This document shows positions 36,880 to 49,200 of a stretch of 64,000 bases of DNA, piece after piece. This stretch comes from Pisaster brevispinus (lineage: Eukaryota > Echinodermata > Asteroidea > Forcipulatida > Asteriidae), in NCBI GenBank assembly GCA_023634235.1, contig JAMKCF010000013.1, positions 12,649,705 through 12,713,704 of the forward strand, given 5' to 3'. Position 1 is the stretch's first letter. Each line of letters begins with the position of its first letter. The notes under the pieces are model-generated. The model worked only from the letters and a program-made list of their open reading frames with translations. It had not been told where the DNA came from and searched no databases. Position numbers and translations under genes: made by a program.

Positions 36880-38750
36880 TATTATGTACAGCTCCATCTG
36901 GTGGATGAGTCTCCAGGCACTACCATACCCTACATTGGTGTAACAAATTGTGTATTTCTTTGGGAGGTTCAGAGAAAAAATGACGTGAAAGAATTGTCTC
37001 GACCATACATTAAGGCCTATTGAAAAGGGTTCCTTTTTGCTTTCAATCAGAGGAGCTCACACTAATACTTCGTATACTTTTTATGTATTATCCTCGGCAA
37101 ATACTCTTTTCTTAAATGTTTTCTGTCAAAGTGTATATTATTTGTATGCATTTGAATGTATCTCATTTGTTGTTTGCCAAACCCCAAAAACCAAAAAAGC
37201 AGAACAAAAAGCAACGGTTATCAAAACCGCATGGAAACACTACATTACACCTCAGTGCACTCACAACTGTTGTGAACGTTTGTCTGCTCTATTAGGCCGA
37301 ATACGGATTGTGTTTTACGGATTGTGAATTATTCCGTTATGACACGTAGATTCATTTAACATAATTGAGCATGCTTTGTGATTGATAGTGTGCGGCAGTA
37401 TATAACATTATACTCTGGGCGTGTTGCTTGAATCTTCTTTGCAGAAAACATCTTCATGGTAATTGATGTAGGTGTGAGGCTCCGCATTAGTGCACCATAG
37501 GCAAGATACGATGGCTCTGGTTGCGTAAACACAGCGGACCGACTATTGTGAGCGTCATGAGTGCTATCATCCGCCGTCTACTGATTGCGATTGAGCACAC
37601 ATCTTGTCGAAACTTGAAAACAAAACAGAGCCAGAGCTACACCTTCTAGGATGAGCTTATAGTTACATGGTGTCGTGCTCGTAAGAATTGCCGGCTTATA
37701 ACGAAAGACCTTAGGCAACACGTGCTAAATCAGCAACAGAGTGACTCGCCATTTAAGTGGCATCACCTCATTAAAAAAAAGCCCCAAAACACAACACGTT
37801 TTGTCTTCCTGAAAGCTGTTTGGTTCACCTTTAAATTTAGGTTCAATGATTTTTAACACGATACTTGTGTGAGTGAATCTTTTGGAGATTGTTTGGCAGT
37901 AGCTAAGGAAGTAAATTGGTCTTTGCAAATCATCAGAGCTAAGGAGATGGGTCTTTACAATATCCTCAATGAATCCCAATATCCTAAAGGCCGCTAAGGC
38001 GAAAAGCAAACTAGGTGCAATCTCGTCACTGCGCACTATGCCATGTTTACGGATGAAGGAATAATGGTTCAAGTTGCCCAAATCGTCACCTCATCAACAA
38101 TGTATTTAAATAAGGCCTTGGCAACCGAATTCAAAAAACAAACACTTCAACAACTGCCTGTTTGAGTATGGTAACAAAACCCCCAGAAGTACATGGTGTC
38201 GTGTACAGTGAAGCGATTTGTTGTAAGGACTCTGCAGTACTTGGGTTTCACCAAGTTACCCGCTTGATTGTCGTCAGCAGAACAAATTCATCGCCACCTG
38301 TCTACAAGATTTCGTTATCTTTGAGACGGTTTTTCGACTGTAACATTGCACATCAATTAAAACGTGATAAACGACTGAAAAATGTGAAAACTTTGTCGAA
38401 CCGCTGATAACATACAATTGTGTTCAACTTCAAAGTAATTCATAACTGGTCAACGGTAAATGATTGAATCTTGTAGTGTTGACTTTTGCAGGCATACGAT
38501 ACTCACCACCGTTGGTATACCAACTCAAGCTTACCAAAATGATCCGTGAAATGAAGTGTAAACTAACCTCCCACATTGCTGTACTTGAAACCAAGTAGAA
38601 AAACTTCATCAGCGATACAAACACAAAGTGACCTCACCTTACAATCTGTATTCACTTTGTTTGTCAAGTTCATTTCCGTCTGGAGCACTGGGACGCAAGG
38701 GATAGAAGAAACATCGCTCTTGACTTGTAACTTGACTTGTAAACAAAAGA
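36880..38750. other. spacer between the candidate gene and the Tctex1 gene
   Basis: No gene is supported. Open frames at 36832-37023, 37037-37327, 37725-38081 (minus) and 38162-38407 lack ATG starts in context, splice partners or recognisable motifs. Confidence 0.35.
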
Positions 38751-38751
38751 A

Positions 38752-39567
38752 ATGGCGTCTAATAAGAAGTCAGTGATTAACATTACTACCAGGCAGAAGG
38801 ATCATGCAACACATAAGCCAACAGGGGAATTGGTTCGGAAACCGTCTACTTCAGCTTTGAAACATTCTCAATCAGATAGAAAGATGTCCACTACTGGTGT
38901 AACCAGAAAGATGTCGGTTGCATCCAGTGCTTCAACTGGGCGAAAGTTATCCACCGCAAAGACAAGAAGTTCGGGAGCTTTGGTGACTAGAAAGGTGTCT
39001 AGTTGTTCCGATCGTCACGGTGGAAGTCAGCCAAGGCATTCATCTGGACCATCTGTGGTCGGATTTAGACAGCTTCTTGTGACTAAACGTCTTGCCCGTA
39101 ATCTTAAGCTTCGGACCACTCAGCGCTTAGCTGAACGACGTGGTAGAAGTTACATCACTTACACTGACCGTCCAAGACGAAAGACACTAACGTCAGATCA
39201 TGATGCTCTTGTTGAGCCATCTTACCAATTGTTGCCACCACAGAAGTTTGGTGAGTTTCGGGGAACAATTAATGATATCTTTGAAGAAATGATCCCAGAA
39301 CGACTTGATAAAATGTGCTACGACGCCACATTGTGTAAAATACAAGCAAAGTTACTGGCTGGTGATATACAGGAGAAAGTGAAAGATTTATGTATCGAGC
39401 GTTACAAACTAATAACAGTGGTTAACATTGGTGAGATCCAACAACAAGCAGTTCGTGTTTGCAGCAGGGGTATCTGGGATGTAGAAGTTGACTCATTTGT
39501 AACGTATCGATACCAGAATGCGTCAATGTATTGTGTTGCTACAATATTCGGGGTTTATTACGAGTGA
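38752..39567 (+). CDS. Tctex1-domain dynein light chain, intronless (TCTEX1D1/DYNLT5-like)
   Basis: One exon of 271 codons, ATG in good context (AAAGAAATGG). Residues 1-110 are basic and Ser/Thr-rich and look disordered. The C-terminal ~115 residues form the Tctex1 domain. It opens with a YQLLPPQKF segment, continues through AKLLAGDIQEKVKDLCIERY and KLITVVNIGEIQQQ, and ends SRGIWDVEVDSFVTYRYQN then SMYCVATIFGVYYE. The family dimerises and links cargo or intermediate chains to cytoplasmic or axonemal dynein. The Y.L.PP.KF start and the last block most resemble TCTEX1D1/DYNLT5, but the paralogue is not certain. Possible poly(A) signals lie near 39866-39896. The lack of introns beside intron-rich neighbours suggests a retrocopy, though the frame is intact. 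Confidence 0.88.
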   Translation: MASNKKSVINITTRQKDHATHKPTGELVRKPSTSALKHSQSDRKMSTTGVTRKMSVASSASTGRKLSTAKTRSSGALVTRKVSSCSDRHGGSQPRHSSGPSVVGFRQLLVTKRLARNLKLRTTQRLAERRGRSYITYTDRPRRKTLTSDHDALVEPSYQLLPPQKFGEFRGTINDIFEEMIPERLDKMCYDATLCKIQAKLLAGDIQEKVKDLCIERYKLITVVNIGEIQQQAVRVCSRGIWDVEVDSFVTYRYQNASMYCVATIFGVYYE

Positions 39568-39730
39568 GATTAAACATGAAGAGAGACTTCTACATGTACA
39601 AAATCACAGTGAGCACTTTTGAAAGAAACTGATTGCATGCGTATTATAGTATACAACAGTGTTTTTACAACCATTTGGTGTTATGAACAAAGCGGCAGAT
39701 CTTAAAACGTAATCAGCCGTTCGATAACCA

Positions 39731-39940
39731 CAGTGGCGTAACTCTCTTGACCCCAAAATAAGATGGACAAAATACACAGTGAATGGTTAGATACATGAAA
39801 TAGCCACCCCTTTGCCCCCGCTTGCTCCACACACAAAATGTATAGGCCTATTTATACAAGTATATAATAAATAGGCCTAAGTAAATAAATAAATAAAACA
39901 TAAATACAATAAAATGAAAATGTCTAGTTATACGCCACTG
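39731..39940. mobile_element. hAT-like MITE relative
   Basis: CAGTGGCGTAACTCTCTTGA at the left and TCTAGTTATACGCCACTG at the right are inverted ends matching the family of the MITE at 35922. The flanking octamers (GATAACCA, CAGAAAAG) do not match, so the copy is old or rearranged. Confidence 0.6.
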
Positions 39941-42900
39941 CAGAAAAGTACTTAATTTTATTTTGAAATAATGGTTTAATAATGTATGAACTATGTTTAA
40001 AAAAAACTTCTGGCAGGAAAGCTGTTGAATGGTCAATAGTCAAATATTTTACAAAGTGACAAACAGACCAATTTAATAAACCTAAGGCCTATTTGTGAAG
40101 CCAATGAAATATCTACAATCCTCTTCAAGAATATTATTAATTCACTGAAAATTATTGTTGTTGTCAAACCACATGTAATAGCTATATGCCATTAAAAAAG
40201 TTAATGTTATGTTATTTCTTGATATCAGGCGCTTTGGGCGCTCGTTACTGTCAAAACTGCGTGTAATTATACCGTGGGTTTTAATACGCAAAGCTATTTA
40301 AAAATAGACCATACTTTGGTAACGGCCAATAAAAAAAGGTGTCATTTCTATTCGAGAGCCTAGTTTATTTGTTTATTAAGATGGTAATGATAGTAAGCAT
40401 CCTGCGAAATTATTTCGTCGGAACTGCCCACGTTCATTGAAACCAATGTCGAAGGCGAGTTACGAAAAATCAAATGTCCGTGGTTTCCGTTTGTGAATGC
40501 TGCGGCCAGAGATGCGGTTGTATCCACTGTTGACCCTGCTAAACCTGGATGTGATTCAACGTTCTTGATAAACTTATACCGTGATAGGTTTTTGTTTTCT
40601 CAACAATTATATAGACACTGTATTCAGCTGAATCTTTTACATGCGATTTACGTTGTAGTTTTTGGCCTAGTCAGCATTACGTTGACAAAAACCAATCTAT
40701 GACCCTATACTTTTAACGTATTGTATATTTGTGTGTATTTGTTTAACAAAATTATATGCCGTAACATTGGGTTTACCCTTCTTCCCTCAATTAATGTATG
40801 GCATTAGCAACTAATAACTGATGCAACTTCAACCTGTAGGCCTAACTCTTAACTGTGTGTGAATATTAATTTGTTTGTGATTAATGCATTGAATATTTGT
40901 TGATCACTGCGTATTACCTTAACTTGTTTATTATAATGTGTGCTGTTAGCGGTAGCCTTCAATAAATTGTAAGAATTTGTTGTAAATCATTAATAACTTT
41001 TGTTTAATCATGTTTGTTTTCGTCATGGAATTTGACCAAATTATTGCGGCATGTATTTTGAGGGTAATTGAGTCTTTTATCCAGATGACCGTTCAACAGG
41101 CTAGCTCCGTCATTCCAATCGAGTGCTAGTTTGAGTTTGATTAGATTTGGTCAAGGACAACGATTGGATACAAGTCTGAGTATATGGTCTGAGTGCTCTG
41201 GGGTGGGGCGTATATATTGTTCATCACATGATGAACGTTAAGGGATGATACTGTGCCACATCCTGGTCCAGAATGACAGAGGGACTCATTGCCGGCCGCT
41301 TCCTCCTTCACGCAACGTGTCTCTTTAGTTGATTATTCTGTGCCCTATCATTATAGACTGTGCAAGAAAACGAGAAAACGGAGACCATATTTTTTTTCAA
41401 CGAACTCAAATCTTCTTTTAAAATTTTATTTAGCCTATACACAATTCTTGAAAATATAAAAACCCATACTATGAGCAATTTGTTATCAATGCAATTTCAA
41501 TGATTAATACAAATAATTTGATAGAATTGAAACAAAATTAAAACTTGGTACGTAGAAACCCCATTTGCAAATCACCACCGATTGTGCGACCATTTATATA
41601 GGCCCTATGTTTAATAATAACATGGACGTCAGTTGGGCAAATCTCTTAAATACTTACAAGTAATCAGAAATGGAGGTCAACTCTTTATTGTCGGGTTTTC
41701 TTTGTTGATTTATTAAATTCGTTGTAGACCTATACTGTTATATACTTTACTTTTACAACAATATGATACAATTTACGAGCCAAACTACGTTAAACTAAAG
41801 TAGACCTATTTGGAGAAACAAGCAGAATCGCAGACACGTCCCGGTAAAACTCAATAAGATGGTCAGGGGCCAACTTGGTCCCGGAAGTTTGAATACACTT
41901 GAGACTTGCACAGCCTTTAGGTGTTACCTTCTGAGCATTTAGGTAGCCTGTGCACAGCTTACCAAAGCCCATTATAGTGGCAGTTGGATATACTTGTACT
42001 TCTTTGACATGGGATGTAAGGGTGGGAAAAGTAACTCAGTGGAGTGATGGCAGATGTAGTCCCCCTTCCCTCATTTCTTTGACGGTCCCCATGGATAGAT
42101 TTCCAGATAGATCTCTTTTGAGTAATGGTGATAGTCTGAGAAGAACATCCAGACGTTTTAGATTGCAGGAGAACTTGTACACAGAATTTTGAATATTCTC
42201 AATGGTGTCTAAAAGTAGGGCTGTTGGTCCACCTGCCACACATTTCTGTATTGACTGAGTTAGGGCTTATTACCACACAAACTTCTCGCTATTGTATATA
42301 GGAGTGGAGCTATGATGGGGACATCACCGTTACTTTCTATGTTGTACCAAAATACATCTTTAGATACACTGCCCAAAATGTCCACAATGGCACTATTTAC
42401 TCATTAGTGGAGCTTGATGGGGCATCACCAACTCAAGCTAGTTCTTTCCTCTTCATTATCTTTCTACAGACGGTCTTGCACCTAACTATAATTATCTAGA
42501 CGTCCGGGCCATTTATAGCAGTCAAAACAGTTCCCAAATTTGACAATCTTCCACTCCCACCCCTTTTTTATAGCGCCAATATAAATGGAGCCTAGCCGGA
42601 GCACCCACAGAGTCATCCCCGTGAGGCAAGCACAGTTCTGCTCATGAAGCCCGGCAGTGCATGGTGTCCGAGGCCATCAGGAGTGAAGGTTTGTGAAAAT
42701 TGTGAGGATTAAGAAACCCATTGGTGTACCCGCCCTTTGATCTTTGATATATTGCCAGTGTTTTGGAGTTTGGTTTTTTTGGCCAAACTTTGTTCAAAGA
42801 TAAATAAGGTGCGCACAGTTAGTGTTGCGTGTTATTCGTCCTTGATTGGTTCTCACCTCCAACAAATTTTACAACACATTAAGTCTATTTTATTTTACAC

Positions 42901-43690
42901 TTAGACTATAGAGTAGGAACACATAAGAAAAGAAGTTTGCACCTTCTTGCAAGAAGCTCCATTGTTGAGTGAGTCAATCCATGGAGCACTAATAAACTAG
43001 TTTATTGCTCTATGGTCAATCGTCACTTATTCAATTTTTATAGTTAAATCAATTTTTATGAAGTAGTCAAATAGTTAGGCAATGTTTTCACTAAAAACTG
43101 TCAAAATCGTAGGGTTGGGTTGGTCCTATAGGAGGGGGTCACCCCCCCCCCCCAAAAAAAAGATACCCCACCGTACCGGGCCCACAGTCGAGGATTAATC
43201 GCGCGCGCCCTTTTTGTATTATATTCAAAGCCCGACAACAACACCGCTCCCAACCAATCCTGCTCGTACCCAACACTCAACGCAAAGGTACACTCGGCCA
43301 TCTTCCTTGCTTGACCCGGAGTAAGAGGTTTACAATAAAATTCACACGCGCAAGCGGATGGCGGACTGCATTTGGTCTGATCACATGGACTCTGTTGTTG
43401 GTAATAACGTCAATTCAACCAATTCAAAACATTCTAATTAGTTTTCCTGCAATACTGTGTTCACTGTTTTATTATGTAAAAATGTGTGCGTTTTAATGTC
43501 TACACAGGCCTTCAACGCATTATGTGATAACCGGATCGTTTTTAAAACTGCCTAAACTCGTTGTTGTTGCCCAGTATTCGGACACGAACAGTACAATGTC
43601 AATCAATGCAATGCCAATCAGGCAAAGAATGAATGAAGTGTTTTACTTCAGATTGGCAATGTTGTGTCAGGTCATGGAGGAAGGACCTCA
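39941..43690. other. gene-poor spacer
   Basis: No supported gene. Minus-strand frames at 42239-42036 and 41972-41790 have a protein-like look but no ATG in the first and no splice link between them. A poly-C run lies at 43143. The NUP155 promoter and any non-coding first exon could lie further right. Confidence 0.35.
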
Positions 43691-43699
43691 ATGATTGCA

Positions 43700-43850
43700 G
43701 GGAAAAATGTCCGTATCCAGCCACCACTTTTTCATTCGTTATGAAATAAAATAGTATCTAATTTACTCAAATACAAATGAGATATTCCTTTGCTTTGGGT
43801 AAAAAGTGAGTGAAAAAGTGGTGGCAGGATGCGGAAATTTTTCCAACTAG
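43700..43850. mobile_element. short inverted-repeat element (MITE candidate)
   Basis: TCCGTATCCAGCCACCACTT followed by TTTCA at 43710 is inverted at the right (GTGAAAAAGTGGTGGCAGGA then TGCGGA, about 43811-43836). A related half end, CATAATCCAACTGCCACTTT, occurs near 45547. Confidence 0.6.
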
Positions 43851-43863
43851 TAATATGTCACTA

Positions 43864-44371
43864 GTCATTACTTAGCCCCACTTGTGTGGCCAAGGGACAG
43901 GAAACCTGAATCCTTGGCCACACGTTGTCACCCATATTTTCGTCAGCCCACCGATTAAAAAATAGAGGCGCATTCCCTAAGAGCGGGTCGGCGATTTAAA
44001 CCACCTCATACATAAAGCAACCATTGCAATGTGCGCATCTTCACTCCGGTGACGTCATGAATTGATTGGCACGATTAGAATCAATCCAAAATGGCCGCGC
44101 TCAGTACATGTCGCGAAAATGTAATTCGGATGAAGTTGAAAATTTTGAATTGAAATATCTTTTGAAATTGTTATTTATGTACTCACCCAAAACACCCAGG
44201 TCAAGCTAAGATGTAGGTGAACACATTGAGGTGGTTTAAACCGCCGACCCGCTCTTAGGGAATGCGCCTCTACTTTTTAATCGGTGGGCTGACGAAAATA
44301 TGGGTGACGACGTGTGGCCAAGGATTCAGGTTTCCTGTCCCTTGGCCACACAAGTGGGGCTAGTCATTACT
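43864..44371. mobile_element. 490-bp foldback element with 9-bp target duplication (Mutator-like candidate)
   Basis: The arms of about 135 bp begin TAGCCCCACTTGTGTGGCCA at 43873 and end with the complement at 44362. GTCATTACT flanks both sides (43864-43872 and 44363-44371). A 9-bp duplication with long inverted repeats is typical of Mutator-like non-autonomous elements. No coding sequence inside. Confidence 0.8.
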
Positions 44372-44510
44372 ACTAATTGCTAATGCTATTGTTGGGAATT
44401 GGCAATAGCTAGTGTCAGTGTAGTTGTGATGATCGTAACCCTCCATTCTACCGACGGTCTGCGAATGTCGGGAGGATGGAGGGTTACGATCATCGCAACT
44501 AGTGTCAGTG

Positions 44511-44995
44511 TAGCCCCACTTGTGTGGCAAAGGAACCTGAATCCTTGTCCACACGTCCGGACCCATTTTGTCTTAAGCTTACCGGAAAAAAATTCAAGGC
44601 GCATTCCCTACGGGGTGGGGGGGGGGGGGTCGGCAGTTTAAACCAGCTCAATGTGTTCACTTACCTCCTAAAGACTTAGCTTGACCTGGGTGTTTTGGAT
44701 GCTGAAATAAATCAAGTTTTAAAAAGATACTTAAAGAAATAATTTGTCTATTTCCTCTGATTTAATTCGTTCGATGGTTATTGACCGCGGCCATTTTGGA
44801 TTGATTATCTGTATATTTAAACATCCAAAACACCCAGGTCAAGCTAAGAGGTGGGTGAACACATTGAGCTGGTTTAAACCGCCGACCCACCCGTAGAGAA
44901 TGTGCCTTGAATTTTTTTCCGGTAAGCTTAAGAAAAAAATGGGTCCGGACGTGTGGCCAAATATTTAGGTTCCTTGGCCAACACAAGTGGGGCTA
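44511..44995. mobile_element. second foldback element of the same family
   Basis: It shares the TAGCCCCACTTGTGTGGC start and the GTTTAAACC inner arms with the 43873 element. Its middle arms diverge (GTCTTAAGCTTACCGG, then AAAAAAATTCAAGGCGCATT). A G-run at 44620 interrupts the left arm. No clear target duplication. Confidence 0.75.
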
Positions 44996-45060
44996 TAGTG
45001 ATGATAGTCTGTATAGTATAGCCTCATAGTCATAGTCATAAAAATTAAGATTGTAGTTGC

Positions 45061-45347
45061 GGATGGAGGGTCGGGAGGATGGAGGGTCGGGAGGATGGAG
45101 GGTCGGGAGAATGGAGGGTCGGGAGGATGGAGGGTCGGGAGGATGGAGGGTCGGGAGGATGGAGGGTCGGGAGGATGGAGGGTCGGGAGGATGGAGGGTC
45201 GGGAGGATGGAGGTTCGAGAGGATGGAGGTTCGGGAGGATGGAGGGTCGGGAGGATGGAGGGTCGGGAGGATGGAGGGTCGGGAGGATGGAGGGTCGGGA
45301 GGATGGAGGGTCGGGAGGATGGAGGGTCGGGAGGATGGAGGGTTACA
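45061..45347. repeat. 16-bp minisatellite
   Basis: GGATGGAGGGTCGGGA repeats about 18 times. Because 16 is not a multiple of three, all three forward frames translate to the same 16-residue periodic peptide, so the three overlapping long frames are artefacts. Confidence 0.95.
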
Positions 45348-46290
45348 ATTATCGCAACTACATAAATTGGGTCTTATGGGGCTACTGTCAATGACTATCA
45401 GTCTAGAAGTAGATCATAGAATGGAATAATAATGGATTGGAACACTGTCTGATATAGAACGATCACGGAGTAGTGTAACAAATAATAGAATTGTTTCAGC
45501 ATATAACTATGAATATGATATAGGGCCTACTTGCGGAAAAATTTCCATAATCCAACTGCCACTTTTTAAGGGATCTTAATTTTTTTTAATGGATGTCGGA
45601 ATTTATTTTCCTTTAAAAAATATTCCTCAAGCGCTAACTATATTGTCCTAAAGGAAACTAAAGCGGACATTTCATTGTGATTAAAACTAGTACCGGTGAC
45701 GGTAAAATCATCTATCACTTTTTTTGCCGTACCACTATTTCGGACTTAATTTCCCTAAAGAAAACCCCAACATTCTTGAGAATCACAAATCAAAAAAAGA
45801 AAAAGTATAATTACAGGAGTCAATTTTTAATAGCAAAATAAGATTAATCTTATTTTGGGGGATGAACATAATGAAAAACAAACAAAAGTGAGGCATCAAA
45901 CTCACAGGATTTGATCGGGGGACATGTCACTTAGGAAGTGGGAGCATGGGCCTCTTGGCTACAGGCTGTTGGGCACGTGCCCCCTCCTCCAAATTGAATC
46001 CACAATGGCTACTGATCGATCTAGCTAAGGTATAGCTATGGAACCAGACTTTCAGCATGTTCAGTGTACTGCGAGGGAATAGATAATGTAAGCATAATAA
46101 GCGGGTCTCCAGAGTGGTTTGATATACATGATTCTGTTAAATACAAGAGTCTTTGCGAGAATTTTTACGGCGTCTTGTAATTTGCTTTAAATGTTATTTT
46201 AAATTCTATTGCACCTGCAAATTAAACATGTTAAAAAACAAACTTGTGTATGTTTTTGTTTGCATTGATAGTTCCCTACATGCGGATGCT

Positions 46291-49200
46291 ATGATGGCTC
46301 AAACATCCTTTAGTGTTGGTCCAGTAATGACCACTGTCAGGGATAATCTACAGACTGCCGGTCAACATGTTGATTCCTTCATCAATCAGGATAAAACCTA
46401 CAATGAATTAGCTCAGCTTCTCAATGTCACATCATCAGGTGAGTAACCTATCATGAATTAGCTCAGCTTCTCAATGTCACATCATCAGGTGAGTAACCTA
46501 TCATGAATTAGCTCAGCTTCTCAATGTCACATCATCAGGTGAGTAAACTATCATGAATTAGCTCAGCTTCTCAATGTTACTTCATCAGGTGAGTAACCTA
46601 CCTTAATTTAGCTCAGCTTCTCAATGTCACATCATCAGGTGAGTAACCTACCTTGATTTAGCTCAGCTTCTCAATGTTACTTCATCAGGTGAGTAACCTA
46701 CCTTGATTTAGCTCAGCTTCTCAATGTCACATCATCAGGTGAATAACCTATCATGAATTAGCTCAGCTTCTCAATGTTACTTCATCAGGTGAGTAACCTA
46801 TCATGAATTAGCTCAGCTTCTTAATGTTACTTCATTAGGTGAGTAACCTATCATGAATTAGCTCAGCTTCTTAATGTTACTTCATTAGGTGAGTAGGCTA
46901 TGCCTACTGGGCCTTCTTACCCTTAAACTCCATGCAACCTTCCAGGCTACCATTGGGTGCATGGGTTTCTTCTGTTCGTACAGCTGGCACTGGTACCACA
47001 GACTGCAACAAAGTACCATTTTAGGCTACAACCCCGGCCAAAATGCTTGGGCCATGTGACAATAAACATACCCTCCCCAGTTCCCCGCTCAATGTTTTTA
47101 ACCCTAGCTGGAAGGCAGACCGCGCAATGAGAGCCAACATTGAACGGGGGCGGGGGCCCAAAGAGATATGGCCGGAATTGTGGCACTGAATGCATAGTTT
47201 TATTCTATTTGTGTGGCTGGTGTTATTAGGATACCCCATCGCTTCTGTACTGTGGACTACAATCCTACACATAGATTATTGAATGTTATGTTTTGATTAT
47301 TTGACAGCTCATGCTACTGTAAGTGGAATTAGTGATGTGGATTATCCGTCATTATCATCATCTTCTGTTGGATTAACAGACTTGCCACAACTCGGTCCAG
47401 CAAAGCAAGTACCTTTACCTCCAGAACTTGTGGAACAGTTTGGACGTATCCTTTTTATACCAATTTCATGGGCCTAAATTATAGACAACACATGTATGAT
47501 TGAGTCATTTTTGACATGTTGCCTTCCTTGTTTAAATTGTTCTATAGTCAGCACTATCTGAAGACAAGAATTGTTTAAACATTGGACCAAACCTGACAAC
47601 AGCCAATCTCTCTCATACACCCATTGGTTTATTGTCTATAGTCTATGGTTTTTGAATTGCACAAATTAAGAAACTGTGCTTCAGTAACTAGATGACAATT
47701 TACTTATTCTAGTCATTGATGTATGGAAAGAGATTCTATTCCCTGGACTGGTTTGCAAGGATTGTCATAGAAACATTGCGAGGTGGGAGGGAGCAGAATT
47801 ACCCATGACACAGGGCTTGGTTTTGATTCACCTGACTCAAGCTGAAAGTGAAATTCAAGGACTTAAATAACAAACTGCAAGTCCCTCTTTATTTTAACAA
47901 GGTTTTGCTGTCAACCAAACAAGCCTTTAACTGTTGGAGTGATACATGTATTTACTGTTCGTGTTTTCAGTAACTTCTCAAGCTAACATATTTTTCCTTT
48001 TCTTTATATCAAGTAACAAGGCCACAAGGGAAATTGACTGGGTAAATTTTAAAATAATTTGGGGATGAAAAACATTTTTTTTACTAGAGCAGGCATCCAG
48101 AATAACATGCCGGCACTCTATACCAAATGAGCTATCTAGCTCAGTGTTGGCAGTCTTCATATTTTCTCAATATCTTTGTTTGGGGGTGACAGTCAGAAGC
48201 CATACAACCTGTAACTGCCGTATAGCCAGGGATCAGACCCTATTTTTTGATACAACCTGGGAAGTGTCAGCAGAGGGATCACTTTAAGGGGATGCAACTT
48301 TTTATTTCAAATTACAAACCACAGTAATAAACGGCATGGGAGACCGACTGGGTAAATGTTGTCATAATTTGGGGTTTAACAAAGAAAACTTTACTAGAGC
48401 ATTACTTGAACCTTGTTAGGTGTTCGGGCATTCAGCCCGGAACACCTCTTATTTTTGTTCGGTTTTTTTTCTTCTTAATACTTCTTCTTCTTCTTCTCAG
48501 CGTCCCTTGTCCGCAAAAAAAAGCACCCTTTCTAACCTCATATGAACTTGAAACTTCATTTATAGTTAGATATTTATTAGGAGATGAAACCGCTTCAGTT
48601 ACGTCATGATGACGTCATCAGGTGTCGAGTTACGTTAAATCAAAGTTTAATATTTGAAAAAATCATAACTCCAAAACTACACAATGGATTTTCACAATCT
48701 ATACATCATCGGATAGGCCTGGTATGACTCTAAAAACGCTACACTGAACGCGACCTCATTTGACCTTGACTTCCGGTTCAAACCGGAAGTTGAATATTAA
48801 AAAAATTCATATCTCAAAAACTACTGATCATTTCATCACAATTTTTACATCAGATTGTAGTTCTGTGATCCTTCCGAAACTTTTGCACAGAAATGATGCC
48901 AATATGACCTTAAATTCTGGTCCTAAATGGGTGTTACTGCCAACGTTAGTATTAACCACAGTTAATTTGTGTATGGAGAAAAGCGCTGTAACTGACTGTC
49001 CGCTCCATTATTCATAAGGTTCAAAGTCCACGAAGCCTGTGCGAATAGTCCCACACAACGGAAATGTTTAATTGCGTTGCTTATTCTTGTACGTTGTAAC
49101 AACACGTGTCCCGCAAATAAAAAACTCAAACTCATTCAAAGTTCAGTGTGAATTTAGTTACGCTGTGCTCATCTGATGGCTTAATGGAAAACAAGGAATA

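Noticed and set aside
37725..38081. Minus-strand frame of 118 codons
   Set aside because: It begins with TTG after upstream stops, has no nearby ATG or good acceptor, and no motif I recognise.
41790..42239. Two minus-strand frames (60 and 67 codons) with protein-like composition
   Set aside because: The first ends in a stop with no usable donor, and neither gives a splice path to the other. I cannot support a gene.
45057..45429. Three overlapping forward open frames of 99-116 codons with Gly/Arg/Met-rich peptides
   Set aside because: They are the same 16-bp minisatellite read in three frames.
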